A DNA stretch of 64,000 nt, taken from NCBI RefSeq assembly GCF_011516825.1, contig NZ_WOTA01000004.1, positions 62,001-126,000 on the forward strand. Reading direction: 5' to 3'. Source of the stretch: Acetobacter oeni. Lineage in GTDB: Bacteria > Pseudomonadota > Alphaproteobacteria > Acetobacterales > Acetobacteraceae. Positions within the stretch are counted from its first letter, which is position 1. Every line of letters begins with the position of its first letter. The position numbers and the translations under genes are program-made. Below are positions 50,010 through 58,319 of this stretch, piece by piece. The notes beneath the pieces are model-generated. The model saw only the letters and a list, made by a program, of their open reading frames with translations, had not been told where the DNA came from and searched no databases.

Positions 50010-51287
50010 GTGGCGCAGCAATCCACCCTCTCCCTGCCCGGCGCCACGCCGCAGCAGGATCATGACGACACCGGCGCTTTCACCGCGCTGAAACCCTACT
50101 GGCGCGTCACCATCGCCGCCTTCCTCGGATGGTTCATGGACGCCTTCGATCAGGTGGCGCTCCTGCTCTGCCTGCCCGATATCGGCCACTCGCTCGGAGC
50201 CGGTCTGACGGCAATGGGATTCGTCATCACCGCCCAGAGCATCGGCCGCGTCATCGGCAATACGAGCTGGGGCTGGCTGTCGGACAAACACGGCCGTAAA
50301 ATCACCTTCATGCTCGGCGTCATGTGGTTCGCGGCCTTCTCCGGCCTCACCGCCGTCACATGGACCTACGCCGGCATGGTCGCCGTGCAGTTCCTGTTCG
50401 GCATCGGCTTCGGCGGCGAATGGACAGCCTCCGCCGCTCTCCTGATGGAAAGTGTGCCGGCCCGGTCCCGCTCCCTGGCCTCGGCCATCATGATGGCCGG
50501 ATACGAATGCGGCTTCCTTGCCGCCGCCGCCATACAGCCCTTCGTGCTGCCACACTGGGGCTGGCGCGGCCTGTTCGTCATCGGCGTGCTGCCCGCCGTG
50601 CTGGCCGTGTTCATCCGGCGCGGCGTGCCGGAAAGCCCCGTCTGGCTGAAAACACAGGAAACAGCCCGACAGAACACCAGACCCGTCAGTCCGCCAAAAC
50701 TGAAACTCACCGGCGCCGCCATTCAGGCTTTCATCTTCATGGCGGTGCTCCAGTTCCAGAACGCGGCCATCTACAGCTTCTACCCGACCGTCCTGCGGGA
50801 AGTGCAGAAACTCTCGCCCGGCGCGATCTTTCCCCTGATCGCCGCCTACTGCGTCGGCTCGCTGGCGGGAAAACCAGTATGCGGCCTGCTCGCCGCCCGG
50901 ATCGGGGAGCGGCCCGTCTTTGTCGGTTACTTCCTCATCACACTGCTGGATATCTGGCCGTTCGTGTCAGGGCAGAGCGACGCCATCCTCCTGCCAGCCG
51001 CCCTCGTCATGGGCCTGTTCGGTAACGCCGTCTTCGCCCTCGTGCCGCATTACCTTTCACAGCGTTTTCCATCCTCTTCCCGCTCGTTCGGAATGGGATG
51101 CAGTTACGCTCTGGCCGCGCTGGGGCAGGGGATCGCAGGATTTTTCGTGCCATGGCTCGGCAGCCGCTACGGACTGCCCGTCGCCATCAGCACCTCAGTC
51201 ATTATCGGCACGCTGGCCGTCACCGCTGCCGTGTTTTATCGTCCGCCCACGCTGCCCGGCGCGCATATGGAAGGCGAGGAGGCCTGA
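50010..51287 (+). CDS. MFS transporter, likely galactonate or sugar-acid uptake
   Basis: A 425-residue inner-membrane permease with about twelve hydrophobic segments. The loop between helices 2 and 3 reads GWLSDKHGRK, the major-facilitator signature, and GIGFGGEWTASAALL resembles the sialate/lactate (SHS-type) group. Translation probably starts at the GTG at 50010, eight bases after GGGGAG; an ATG at 49989 lies before that site. It stands between dgoD and a lactonase gene, and most likely brings in galactonate, its lactone or another hexonate, though it is not an obvious DgoT orthologue. Confidence 0.88.
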   Translation: MAQQSTLSLPGATPQQDHDDTGAFTALKPYWRVTIAAFLGWFMDAFDQVALLLCLPDIGHSLGAGLTAMGFVITAQSIGRVIGNTSWGWLSDKHGRKITFMLGVMWFAAFSGLTAVTWTYAGMVAVQFLFGIGFGGEWTASAALLMESVPARSRSLASAIMMAGYECGFLAAAAIQPFVLPHWGWRGLFVIGVLPAVLAVFIRRGVPESPVWLKTQETARQNTRPVSPPKLKLTGAAIQAFIFMAVLQFQNAAIYSFYPTVLREVQKLSPGAIFPLIAAYCVGSLAGKPVCGLLAARIGERPVFVGYFLITLLDIWPFVSGQSDAILLPAALVMGLFGNAVFALVPHYLSQRFPSSSRSFGMGCSYALAALGQGIAGFFVPWLGSRYGLPVAISTSVIIGTLAVTAAVFYRPPTLPGAHMEGEEA

Positions 51288-51292
51288 TAAAC

Positions 51293-52264
51293 GTGATCCC
51301 ATCCTTCGCAACCGGTCTGAGCGACGCGGCAGCCCCCGATTTCCTGCCGCGTGACCGGTTTGCCGCCACCTGCTTCGATCCGGAATTCCGAAATGTCATC
51401 CCGACTCTTTCCGATACCGAACGACTGGTGACCGGAACCGCCTGGGCGGAAGGCCCCGTCTGGTTCGGAGACGGCCGCTACCTGCTCTGGAGCGATATCC
51501 CGAACAACCGCATCCTGCGCTGGTCCGAGGAAACGCGCCGCTCCTCCGTCTTCCGCGCCCCCTCGTACCACGCAAACGGCAACACGCGCGACAATCAGGG
51601 TCGCCTCATCACCTGCGAACACGAAACACGACGCGTCACGCGCACGGAATATAACGGCACAATCACCGTGCTGGCAGACCGCTTCAACGGAAAACGCCTC
51701 AATTCACCCAATGATATCGTTACCGGACCAGAGGGCTCCATCTGGTTCACCGATCCCGATTACGGTCTCCTCAGCCCGTATGAAGGAGGCGGGGGCGAGC
51801 CTGAACTGCCAGCGGCGCTCTACAGAACAGACCCGTCCGGAACCGTGCATCTCGCCGATGACGGCTTCATCAATCCCAACGGCCTCTGCTTCTCACCCGA
51901 CCGGCGAATATTATACGTCATCGACACAGGTGCGCAGCCAAACCTCATCTGGGCCTGCACCCTCAATGAGACCCGAACGCGCATCACGAGCCGGAACATT
52001 CTGATCACCGCGCCACGGGACGAAGCCGGAGACGGCTTCCGCTGCGACACGGCCGGCAATCTCTGGTGCGGCTGGGGCGGCCAGCCGGAGCAGAACGGCG
52101 TGAAAATCTTCGGCCCGGACGGCGCCCTGCGCGCCTTCATCCCGCTTCCCGAACGCTGCGCCAATCTCTGCTTTGGCGGCATCAAACGAAACCGCCTGTT
52201 CATGGCGGCCTCCCACGGGCTGTATGCCCTCTATGTCGATCAGCAGGGCGATACCAGGATCTGA
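51293..52264 (+). CDS. SMP-30/gluconolactonase-family lactonase
   Basis: A 323-residue six-bladed propeller lactonase. It has GTAWAEGPVWFGDGRYLLWSD, with the first metal ligand Glu. It also has RLNSPNDIVTGPEGSIWFTDPDYG with the metal-binding Asn, and DGFRCDTAGNLWCG with a further ligand Asp. Such enzymes open sugar lactones to sugar acids. GAGGAGG lies ten bases before the GTG at 51293, five bases after the transporter stop. The frame is open to 51098 but that part lies in the transporter gene. It probably feeds galactonate into the dgo pathway. Confidence 0.9.
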   Translation: MIPSFATGLSDAAAPDFLPRDRFAATCFDPEFRNVIPTLSDTERLVTGTAWAEGPVWFGDGRYLLWSDIPNNRILRWSEETRRSSVFRAPSYHANGNTRDNQGRLITCEHETRRVTRTEYNGTITVLADRFNGKRLNSPNDIVTGPEGSIWFTDPDYGLLSPYEGGGGEPELPAALYRTDPSGTVHLADDGFINPNGLCFSPDRRILYVIDTGAQPNLIWACTLNETRTRITSRNILITAPRDEAGDGFRCDTAGNLWCGWGGQPEQNGVKIFGPDGALRAFIPLPERCANLCFGGIKRNRLFMAASHGLYALYVDQQGDTRI

Positions 52265-52376
52265 AACAGCGGACCGGCACAGTTTTACACCGGAAACGAA
52301 GCCGGCGGCACGCCCCGGATTTTACAAACGGGCCAGCCCGGGTAAAACCCGTCCCACGCAGATCGGGACAGCCCGC

Positions 52377-53519
52377 ATGAACATAAACACGTCCGAGCCC
52401 ATCCATCCGACGAGACCACAACAGGGTTACGTCGCGGTCATCATGCGCACAAAAGACCGCCCGCTGCTGCTGCCCCGCGCCCTGGGCAGCGTCCGCCTGC
52501 AATCCTTCCCCGACTGGCACCTCTATCTGGTGAACGACGGCGGCGACAGAGAAGCCCTGGAAAACCAGCTCGCCCTGTATCGCACCGTCTTCGGAGACCA
52601 GCTCACCGTCATCCACCATGAAACGAGCCTGGGCATGGAGGCCGCCTCCAACGCCGCCCTGGCAGCGGGAGAGGAAGAATTCGTCGTCGTTCACGATGAC
52701 GACGACACCTGGGATGTCGATTTCCTCCGCGAAACAGTCTGCTTTCTCAACAGCCCGAAAAATACTCACTGCCCCGGCGTCGCCACGGACTGCGTTGTCA
52801 TCAACGAGGAGATCGAAGAAGGAACAGTCCGCGAAACCAGAAGACATATCTGGAAACATGACGATGGCGTCGTCGATTACGGGAAAATGCTCTATCACAA
52901 TCCCTTTGCGCCGATCTGCTTCCTCTTCCGCCGCTCCGTCCTCGCACAGATCGGCACATTCGATGCTGAACTGCCGGTTCTCGGAGACTGGGATTTCAAT
53001 ATCCGCCTGATCCAGGAAGGCGACATAGGATTCATTCACCAGCCGCTGGCCAGTTATCACCTTCGTCAGACGGACGGAACTTCGATCTACAGCAACTCCA
53101 TCATCGGGTCCGTATCGGACCACCGGCTACAAAATGTCCTGCTGCGAAACCGCCTCCTGCGCGAGATGCTCGATAAACAGCCGGAACTCCTCGGCCTCCT
53201 CGCTGCTCTCGTAAGACCCGTCGAAGACATACGCGAGAAAATTGCCGAACAGGAAAATACAAATGCCGAACTGCGGCGACAGATGTCCCGGCTCGAAATT
53301 CAGCTCGATGAGCTGAAAATCAGCCGCCACGAACTCCGTCCCGTTCTTGACGCCAACCAGCAGGAACTGCGCCACCTTCTGCATGTCGCGCTCAGCGATC
53401 TCGACCAGATTCGGATCGTCGCCACCTGGCAGAAAAAACTGATGGCGCCGGTCTATCTGGGCTGGCGTCTCGCTCTGCCCGCACGACGCCTGATTGCAAA
53501 GCTGAGAGGCCGCACCTGA
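52377..53519 (+). CDS. Glycosyltransferase family 2 with C-terminal coiled coil
   Basis: A 380-residue GT-A glycosyltransferase. It begins with VAVIMRTKDRPLLLPRALGS, then LVNDGG for the nucleotide and the metal-binding HDDDDTW with Asp107-110. A later LPVLGDWDFNIRLIQEG holds the catalytic acidic region. Residues about 268-345 form a coiled coil (REKIAEQENTNAELRRQMSR), and the end is basic and helical. The start at 52377 is set by MNINTS; the frame is open from 52173. It follows the lactonase by 112 bases. The target glycan is unknown and no link to galactonate use is evident. Confidence 0.87.
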   Translation: MNINTSEPIHPTRPQQGYVAVIMRTKDRPLLLPRALGSVRLQSFPDWHLYLVNDGGDREALENQLALYRTVFGDQLTVIHHETSLGMEAASNAALAAGEEEFVVVHDDDDTWDVDFLRETVCFLNSPKNTHCPGVATDCVVINEEIEEGTVRETRRHIWKHDDGVVDYGKMLYHNPFAPICFLFRRSVLAQIGTFDAELPVLGDWDFNIRLIQEGDIGFIHQPLASYHLRQTDGTSIYSNSIIGSVSDHRLQNVLLRNRLLREMLDKQPELLGLLAALVRPVEDIREKIAEQENTNAELRRQMSRLEIQLDELKISRHELRPVLDANQQELRHLLHVALSDLDQIRIVATWQKKLMAPVYLGWRLALPARRLIAKLRGRT

Positions 53520-53658
53520 CACAGACTTTTATTCATAGAATACAGGAATTTAACTTAAACCAATACTGCATTATTACAAAGAGACCGACCAGAAACATCG
53601 TGAACCATCTCCCGGTCCGGCTCGTTTTGTCCTGAAGAACAGCAGACAGGACAGAAGA

Positions 53659-54441
53659 ATGACTCACAAAAACACCCACCGCTTTCATGGAAAAGTCGCC
53701 ATCATCATGGGCGCGGCAAACGGCATCGGCGAAGCTACCGCAAAACGACTGGCCGATGAAGGCGCATCCGTTATGCTCACCGACCTGTCGGAAGACGGCC
53801 TGAAAAAACTCGCCTCATCTCTGCCGTCAGACCGCACCGCCACCCGAACAGCCGATATCTCGAAAAAAGACCAGGTCAATGCCGTCATCGACGAAACCGT
53901 AAACCGCTTCGGACGGATCGATATCCTGATCAGTAACGCCGGTGTCTCAAAGATCGGCACACTGGAGGAAACCGATGTCGATGACTGGAAGACAATCTGC
54001 GCCACCAATGTCGACGGCAGCATTTTCGCCGCCAAAGCTGCTTTGCCGCATCTGAAAAAGAGCCGTGGAAACATCGTTTTTACAGCTTCCATTTCCGGTA
54101 CGGCCGGCGACCGGAATACGTTTTTCTACGATGTCTCAAAAGGCGCCGTCGTACAGATGACAAGGGCGCTGGCCGTTGAACTCGGTCAGTACGGCATCCG
54201 CGTCAACGCAATCGGACCGGCCGTAACCAGAACCGGCATGACGGAAGAACTGCTGAACAACAAAGACTATGTCAGCCGCCTGATCGCAGCCATCCCGCTC
54301 GGCAGATACGGCGAAACAGAGGACATGGCCGCAGCCATGCTCTTTCTCGCCAGCGAGGACGCCGGCTTCATCAGCGGCCATGTCCTGATGGTCGATGGCG
54401 GCCTGTCAGCCTGGAACGGTCAGCCGGCATTTCCGAAATAA
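53659..54441 (+). CDS. SDR-family NAD(P)-dependent oxidoreductase
   Basis: A 260-residue classical short-chain dehydrogenase. The cofactor motif is GAANGIGE near residues 17-24, NAG is in ISNAGVSK, and the catalytic pair is Tyr157 and Lys161 (YDVSK), with a conserved serine in TASISGT. It resembles glucose-1-dehydrogenase-like and FabG-like enzymes. It stands after the glycosyltransferase, about 1.4 kb beyond the galactonate operon. It could oxidise a hexose to the lactone used there, but this is only a positional idea. AGACAGGACAG before the ATG gives a fair ribosome site. Confidence 0.92.
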   Translation: MTHKNTHRFHGKVAIIMGAANGIGEATAKRLADEGASVMLTDLSEDGLKKLASSLPSDRTATRTADISKKDQVNAVIDETVNRFGRIDILISNAGVSKIGTLEETDVDDWKTICATNVDGSIFAAKAALPHLKKSRGNIVFTASISGTAGDRNTFFYDVSKGAVVQMTRALAVELGQYGIRVNAIGPAVTRTGMTEELLNNKDYVSRLIAAIPLGRYGETEDMAAAMLFLASEDAGFISGHVLMVDGGLSAWNGQPAFPK

Positions 54442-54517
54442 CCAGCCCCGTCAATAACGGGCGCCACTACCGGTGTTCCGGCCGCATCGCCCGACCGGAA
54501 CACCGCAAACCTCCTCT

Positions 54518-56737
54518 TCAGCCAGCCACCAGCTCCGGCTCGAAATGCGAAACCTCCTCGATATCATGACGGATTTTCGCTTCCCGCCGACGCCTGTGCA
54601 AAATAGTCTCGGTATAGCCGGACGCCTGGAGCGCGCCGGTGAACACCAGATCATGGGCCGCCATGAACGCCGGCCCGTCCTGATGCGTCGAGAGCGGCAC
54701 ATAACCCGGCTCATCCCGGTTCTGCTCGTCCACAACCCGCGCCATCCGTGCCAGAGACATCTCAACCTGCGCCTCGGTGACAATCCCGTGCATCAGCCAG
54801 TTCGCAATATGCTGTGACGAAATCCTCAGCGTGGCACGATCCTCCATCAGACCGACATTATTCAGATCCGGCACCTTCGAACAGCCAATCCCCATATCCA
54901 CCCAGCGTGACACATAACCGAGAATGCTCTGCAAAGACGTGTCCAGTTCCAGAGCGATCTCCTGCTCCGACCAGTTCTCACCACACGCCAGAGGCATCGT
55001 CAGCAGATCGTCCAGAGGTACCGGAGCCCGATGGCCGAGATCACGCTGAACAGCCACCACATCTGTCATGTGATAGTGCAGCGCATGAAGCGTCGCAGCG
55101 GTCGGGGAGGGAACCCATGCCGTGCTCGCCCCGGCCCGCAACTGAGCGCCCTTCTGCTCAACCATGTCGGCCATCCGGTCCGGCATCGCCCACATACCCT
55201 TGCCGATCTGCCCATGCCCGTCCGGCCCGGTCCTCAGCCCGGCCTCAAGCCCGATCGCAACATTCCTCTGCTCATAAGCCCTGATCCAGGACGTGTTCTT
55301 CATGTCGCCCTTGCGAACCACCGGCCCCGCCTTCATGCAGGTGTGAATCTCATCGCCCGTCCGGTCGAGAAACCCGGTGTTGATGAAGAACACCCGCTCC
55401 CGCGCCGCGTGAATACATGCCGCAAGATTGACGCTCGTGCGCCGCTCCTCATCCATGATCCCCATGCGGATCGTGTTGCGCTCAAGCGAAAGCATGTCCT
55501 CGATCCGCGCAAAAATCGCATCGGACAGCGCAACCTCCTTCGAACCATGCATCTTGGGCCGGACAATATAGATCGACCCCGTCCGGCTGTTCCGCACAGC
55601 GCCATTGCCCTGAAGATCATGCAGCGCCGCCAGCGACAGAACCGCCGCGTCCAGCAGGCCTTCCGGAATGTCCCGCCCGTCCTGATCCAGCACCGCATCC
55701 GTGAACATGTGATGCCCGACCGTCCGCACCAACAGCAGACTCCGCCCCGGCAACGTCACAGATCCCCCGTCCGGCGCCGTATAACGCCGGTCCTTCGCCA
55801 GCTGCCGCGTCATCACCATCCCGTCCCGCGGAATCGCCGCCGTCAGTGTGCCCCGCATCAGACCGAGCCAGTTGCGATAAACAAGAATCTTGTCGGTCAC
55901 ATCCACCGCCGCAACACTGTCCTCGCAATCCATGATCGTACTGAGCGCGGATTCCATCAGCACATCGCTGATCCCCGCCAGATCGCCACTCCCGACAGCA
56001 CTCTCCCGGTCAAAACGCAGCTCGATATACAGCCCGCGATTGCTCAGCAGCACCGTTCGCGGCGCGCGCGGCGCCCCCTGGAAACCGGCAAACTGCGTCG
56101 GATGCCGCAGCCCCGTCGTGCGACCACATTCCAGAGCCGCATGCAACTCACCATGATGAACATAATACTGCACGACATCGGCATGACTGCCGAGCAGAAG
56201 CGGCACGGTCTCATCCAGAAACTGCCGCACGCGCCGCACCACCGCATGCCCGCGCATCGCATTGTAGCGCGGACCCGGCGCAAACGGCTCAACCTGCGAA
56301 ATCGCATCCGTGCCATACAGCGCGTCATACAGGCTGCCCCAGCGCGCATTCGCCGCATTCAGCGCATAACGGGCATTATTCACCGGCACGACAAGCTGCG
56401 GCCCCGCAACCTGCGTGATCTCCGCATCCACACCGGACGAGGTCACGCAGAACGGAGGCGGCGCGTCCTCGATGTAACCAATGTCCCGCAGAAACCGCGT
56501 CCGGGTCTCCGCATCGGAATTCCCGTTCTCAAGCAGAAAACCATCAATCGCCGTCTGCAACCGGTTCCGCTGCTGCAAAGCATGCCCGATCTGCGGGCCG
56601 AACTCATCGACCAGCGCCGAAAGCCCCTCCCAGAATGTCTCCTGCGGAATACCGGTCCCCGGCAGAACCTCGGCGTTGATGAACTGATGAAACGCGCGAT
56701 CGACGCTGATTGTCTCAATCCGGATACGCGATGTCAT
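54518..56737 (-). CDS. glcB: Malate synthase G
   Basis: A 739-residue cytoplasmic enzyme that condenses glyoxylate with acetyl-CoA to malate, the second step of the glyoxylate bypass. Features of the G type are visible: the N-terminal SRIRIETISVDRAFHQF, the large insert, FINTGFLDRTGDEIHTCM, the KGMWAMPDRMADMV block and the C-terminal EQNRDEPGYVPLSTH. The length is close to the usual 720-730. The ATG at 56737 follows GGGGAGA; the frame is open to 56770. It lies downstream of aceA on the same strand, with 137 bases containing a hairpin between them. Confidence 0.96.
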   Translation of the reverse strand: MTSRIRIETISVDRAFHQFINAEVLPGTGIPQETFWEGLSALVDEFGPQIGHALQQRNRLQTAIDGFLLENGNSDAETRTRFLRDIGYIEDAPPPFCVTSSGVDAEITQVAGPQLVVPVNNARYALNAANARWGSLYDALYGTDAISQVEPFAPGPRYNAMRGHAVVRRVRQFLDETVPLLLGSHADVVQYYVHHGELHAALECGRTTGLRHPTQFAGFQGAPRAPRTVLLSNRGLYIELRFDRESAVGSGDLAGISDVLMESALSTIMDCEDSVAAVDVTDKILVYRNWLGLMRGTLTAAIPRDGMVMTRQLAKDRRYTAPDGGSVTLPGRSLLLVRTVGHHMFTDAVLDQDGRDIPEGLLDAAVLSLAALHDLQGNGAVRNSRTGSIYIVRPKMHGSKEVALSDAIFARIEDMLSLERNTIRMGIMDEERRTSVNLAACIHAARERVFFINTGFLDRTGDEIHTCMKAGPVVRKGDMKNTSWIRAYEQRNVAIGLEAGLRTGPDGHGQIGKGMWAMPDRMADMVEQKGAQLRAGASTAWVPSPTAATLHALHYHMTDVVAVQRDLGHRAPVPLDDLLTMPLACGENWSEQEIALELDTSLQSILGYVSRWVDMGIGCSKVPDLNNVGLMEDRATLRISSQHIANWLMHGIVTEAQVEMSLARMARVVDEQNRDEPGYVPLSTHQDGPAFMAAHDLVFTGALQASGYTETILHRRRREAKIRHDIEEVSHFEPELVAG

Positions 56738-56811
56738 GTCGTGTCTCCCCGAACCGGAACGCCGTAACAACGCCCGGTCCTCATGTGTTTTTCAGAAACG
56801 GAAAACGGCGT

Positions 56812-56835
56812 CCGGCCTGCCCGGAAGCAGACCGG
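56812..56835 (-). other. Intercistronic hairpin between aceA and glcB
   Basis: On the minus strand, CCGGTCTGC and GCAGGCCGG form a nine-bp stem with one G-T pair and a six-base loop, 40 bases after the aceA stop. T-rich but broken sequence (TTTT then TTT) follows, so it may partly terminate or stabilise the transcript and set the aceA to glcB ratio. Confidence 0.45.
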
Positions 56836-56874
56836 CACACGGATGCTCAGAGAAGATGAAGCCTGACGAAAAAT

Positions 56875-58185
56875 TCAGACCGGAACTTTTTCTTTCTCAA
56901 ACGAAATGCTCCTGTCATGGAACTGATCGTGCTCCGTCGAACCATGCATCGCCGTCGTCGAGGACTGACCGCCACTCGCAATCGACGCCACCGCGTCGAA
57001 CCAGCCCGTGCCAACCTCCCGCTGATGCCGCGTTGCCGTGTAGCCATCCGCTTCCGCCGCAAACTCCGCCTGCTGCAACTCGGAATAGGCCGCCATGCCC
57101 CGTTCGGCATAGCCGTGAGCAAGCCTGAACATCGAGTAGTTCAGCGCATGGAACCCCGCCAGCGTGACAAACTGGAACTTGTAGCCAAGCTCACCAAGTT
57201 TCTGCTGATACGTCGCAATTTCCGACTCAGACAGCTTCTTCTTCCAGTTGAAGGACGGCGAGCAATTATACGCCAGCAGCTTGCCCGGAAACTCCCTGTG
57301 AATGGCCTCGGCAAACTGCGTTGCCTCCGCCAGATTCGGCTCGGACGTCTCCCACCACAAAAGATCGGCATACGGCGCATAAGCCAGAGAACGCGCAATC
57401 GCATACTCCACGCCCAGACCTTCCTTAATCCGGAAGAACCCCTCCGAAGTCCGCTCACCGGACAGAAACGGACGATCCCGCTCATCCACATCCGCCGTCA
57501 GCAGCTGCGCCGAATGCGCGTCCGTGCGACAGACCAGAATCGTCGAAACCCCCTCGACATCCGCCGCCAGCCGCGCCGCGTTCAGCGAGCGGATATGCTG
57601 AGAAATCGGAATCAGAACCTTGCCGCCCAGGTGCCCGCACTTTTTCTCGGACGCGAGCTGGTCCTCAAAATGAACCCCCGCCGCGCCCGCCGCGATCATC
57701 GCCCGCATCAGCTCGAATACATTGAGCGATCCGCCGAAACCAGCCTCCGCATCCGCCACGATCGGCGCCATCCAGTACTGGTTCCGATCCCCCTCAAGCG
57801 TCGCAATCTCGTCACAGCGACGCAGTGCATTGTTGATCCGGCGCACAACATTCGGCACCGAGTTCGCCGGATAAAGCGACTGATCCGGATACATCTCACC
57901 CGCCAGATTCGCATCCGCCGCAACCTGCCAGCCAGACAGATAAATCGCCTTCAGCCCCGCCTTGACCTGTTGCATCGCCTGGTTGCCCGTCAGCGCGCCC
58001 AGCGAATTGATGTAAGGCTCCTCATGCAAAAGCTTCCACAGACGATCGGAACCCATCCGTGCAATGGTGTGTTCAATCGGAAACGAACCGGCAAGACGGG
58101 CCACGTCACGCGCCGTATAGTCGCGACGGATGCCGGCAAAGCGGTTCTGGTCGGTCATGCGATCTTCAATGGCCTGAACTGACAT
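56875..58185 (-). CDS. aceA: Isocitrate lyase
   Basis: A 436-residue enzyme that splits isocitrate into glyoxylate and succinate, the first step of the glyoxylate bypass. The signature KKCGHLGGK, with catalytic Cys183, is complete. [15 protein letters not shown] and the C-terminal half of the TIM-barrel are also typical. The length matches the bacterial 430-residue class. It allows growth on acetate and other two-carbon sources. It is divergent from a ScfR/RamB-type regulator 134 bases away, and glcB follows on the same strand. Confidence 0.97.
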   Translation of the reverse strand: MSVQAIEDRMTDQNRFAGIRRDYTARDVARLAGSFPIEHTIARMGSDRLWKLLHEEPYINSLGALTGNQAMQQVKAGLKAIYLSGWQVAADANLAGEMYPDQSLYPANSVPNVVRRINNALRRCDEIATLEGDRNQYWMAPIVADAEAGFGGSLNVFELMRAMIAAGAAGVHFEDQLASEKKCGHLGGKVLIPISQHIRSLNAARLAADVEGVSTILVCRTDAHSAQLLTADVDERDRPFLSGERTSEGFFRIKEGLGVEYAIARSLAYAPYADLLWWETSEPNLAEATQFAEAIHREFPGKLLAYNCSPSFNWKKKLSESEIATYQQKLGELGYKFQFVTLAGFHALNYSMFRLAHGYAERGMAAYSELQQAEFAAEADGYTATRHQREVGTGWFDAVASIASGGQSSTTAMHGSTEHDQFHDRSISFEKEKVPV

Positions 58186-58273
58186 GATGAAGTCTCCTTC
58201 TGATTCGGTATGTTTTCAGTTAAGATGACCAGCGCGATTACTTCCACTGAAAAGGCAATAACCAGAATGAATG

Positions 58274-58314
58274 TTGTAAATCGCTTCACAAAAATTTCTC
58301 TGTATTTGTAAATC
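58274..58314. promoter_or_regulatory. Direct repeat, candidate binding site in the aceA/regulator gap
   Basis: TTGTAAATC occurs twice, at 58274-58282 and 58306-58314, with starts 32 bases apart (about three helical turns). A related inverted copy, CTTCACAAA, lies between at 58284-58292. The gap separates aceA from a RamB-like regulator, whose relatives bind short AT-rich direct or inverted motifs. The repeats are seen; the binding role is inferred. Confidence 0.45.
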
Positions 58315-58319
58315 CTGTC

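Noticed and set aside
51098-51292. Upstream part of the lactonase frame
   Set aside because: It lies inside the MFS gene in another frame. A GTG with GAGGAGG upstream at 51293 fits much better.
55031-56767. A 578-residue open frame on the plus strand opposite malate synthase
   Set aside because: Its Arg/His/Pro-rich composition and lack of any motif mark it as a shadow of glcB, whose minus-strand product is well conserved.
56917-58182. A 421-residue open frame on the plus strand opposite isocitrate lyase
   Set aside because: It covers the aceA gene antisense and is highly basic, with no recognisable domain.
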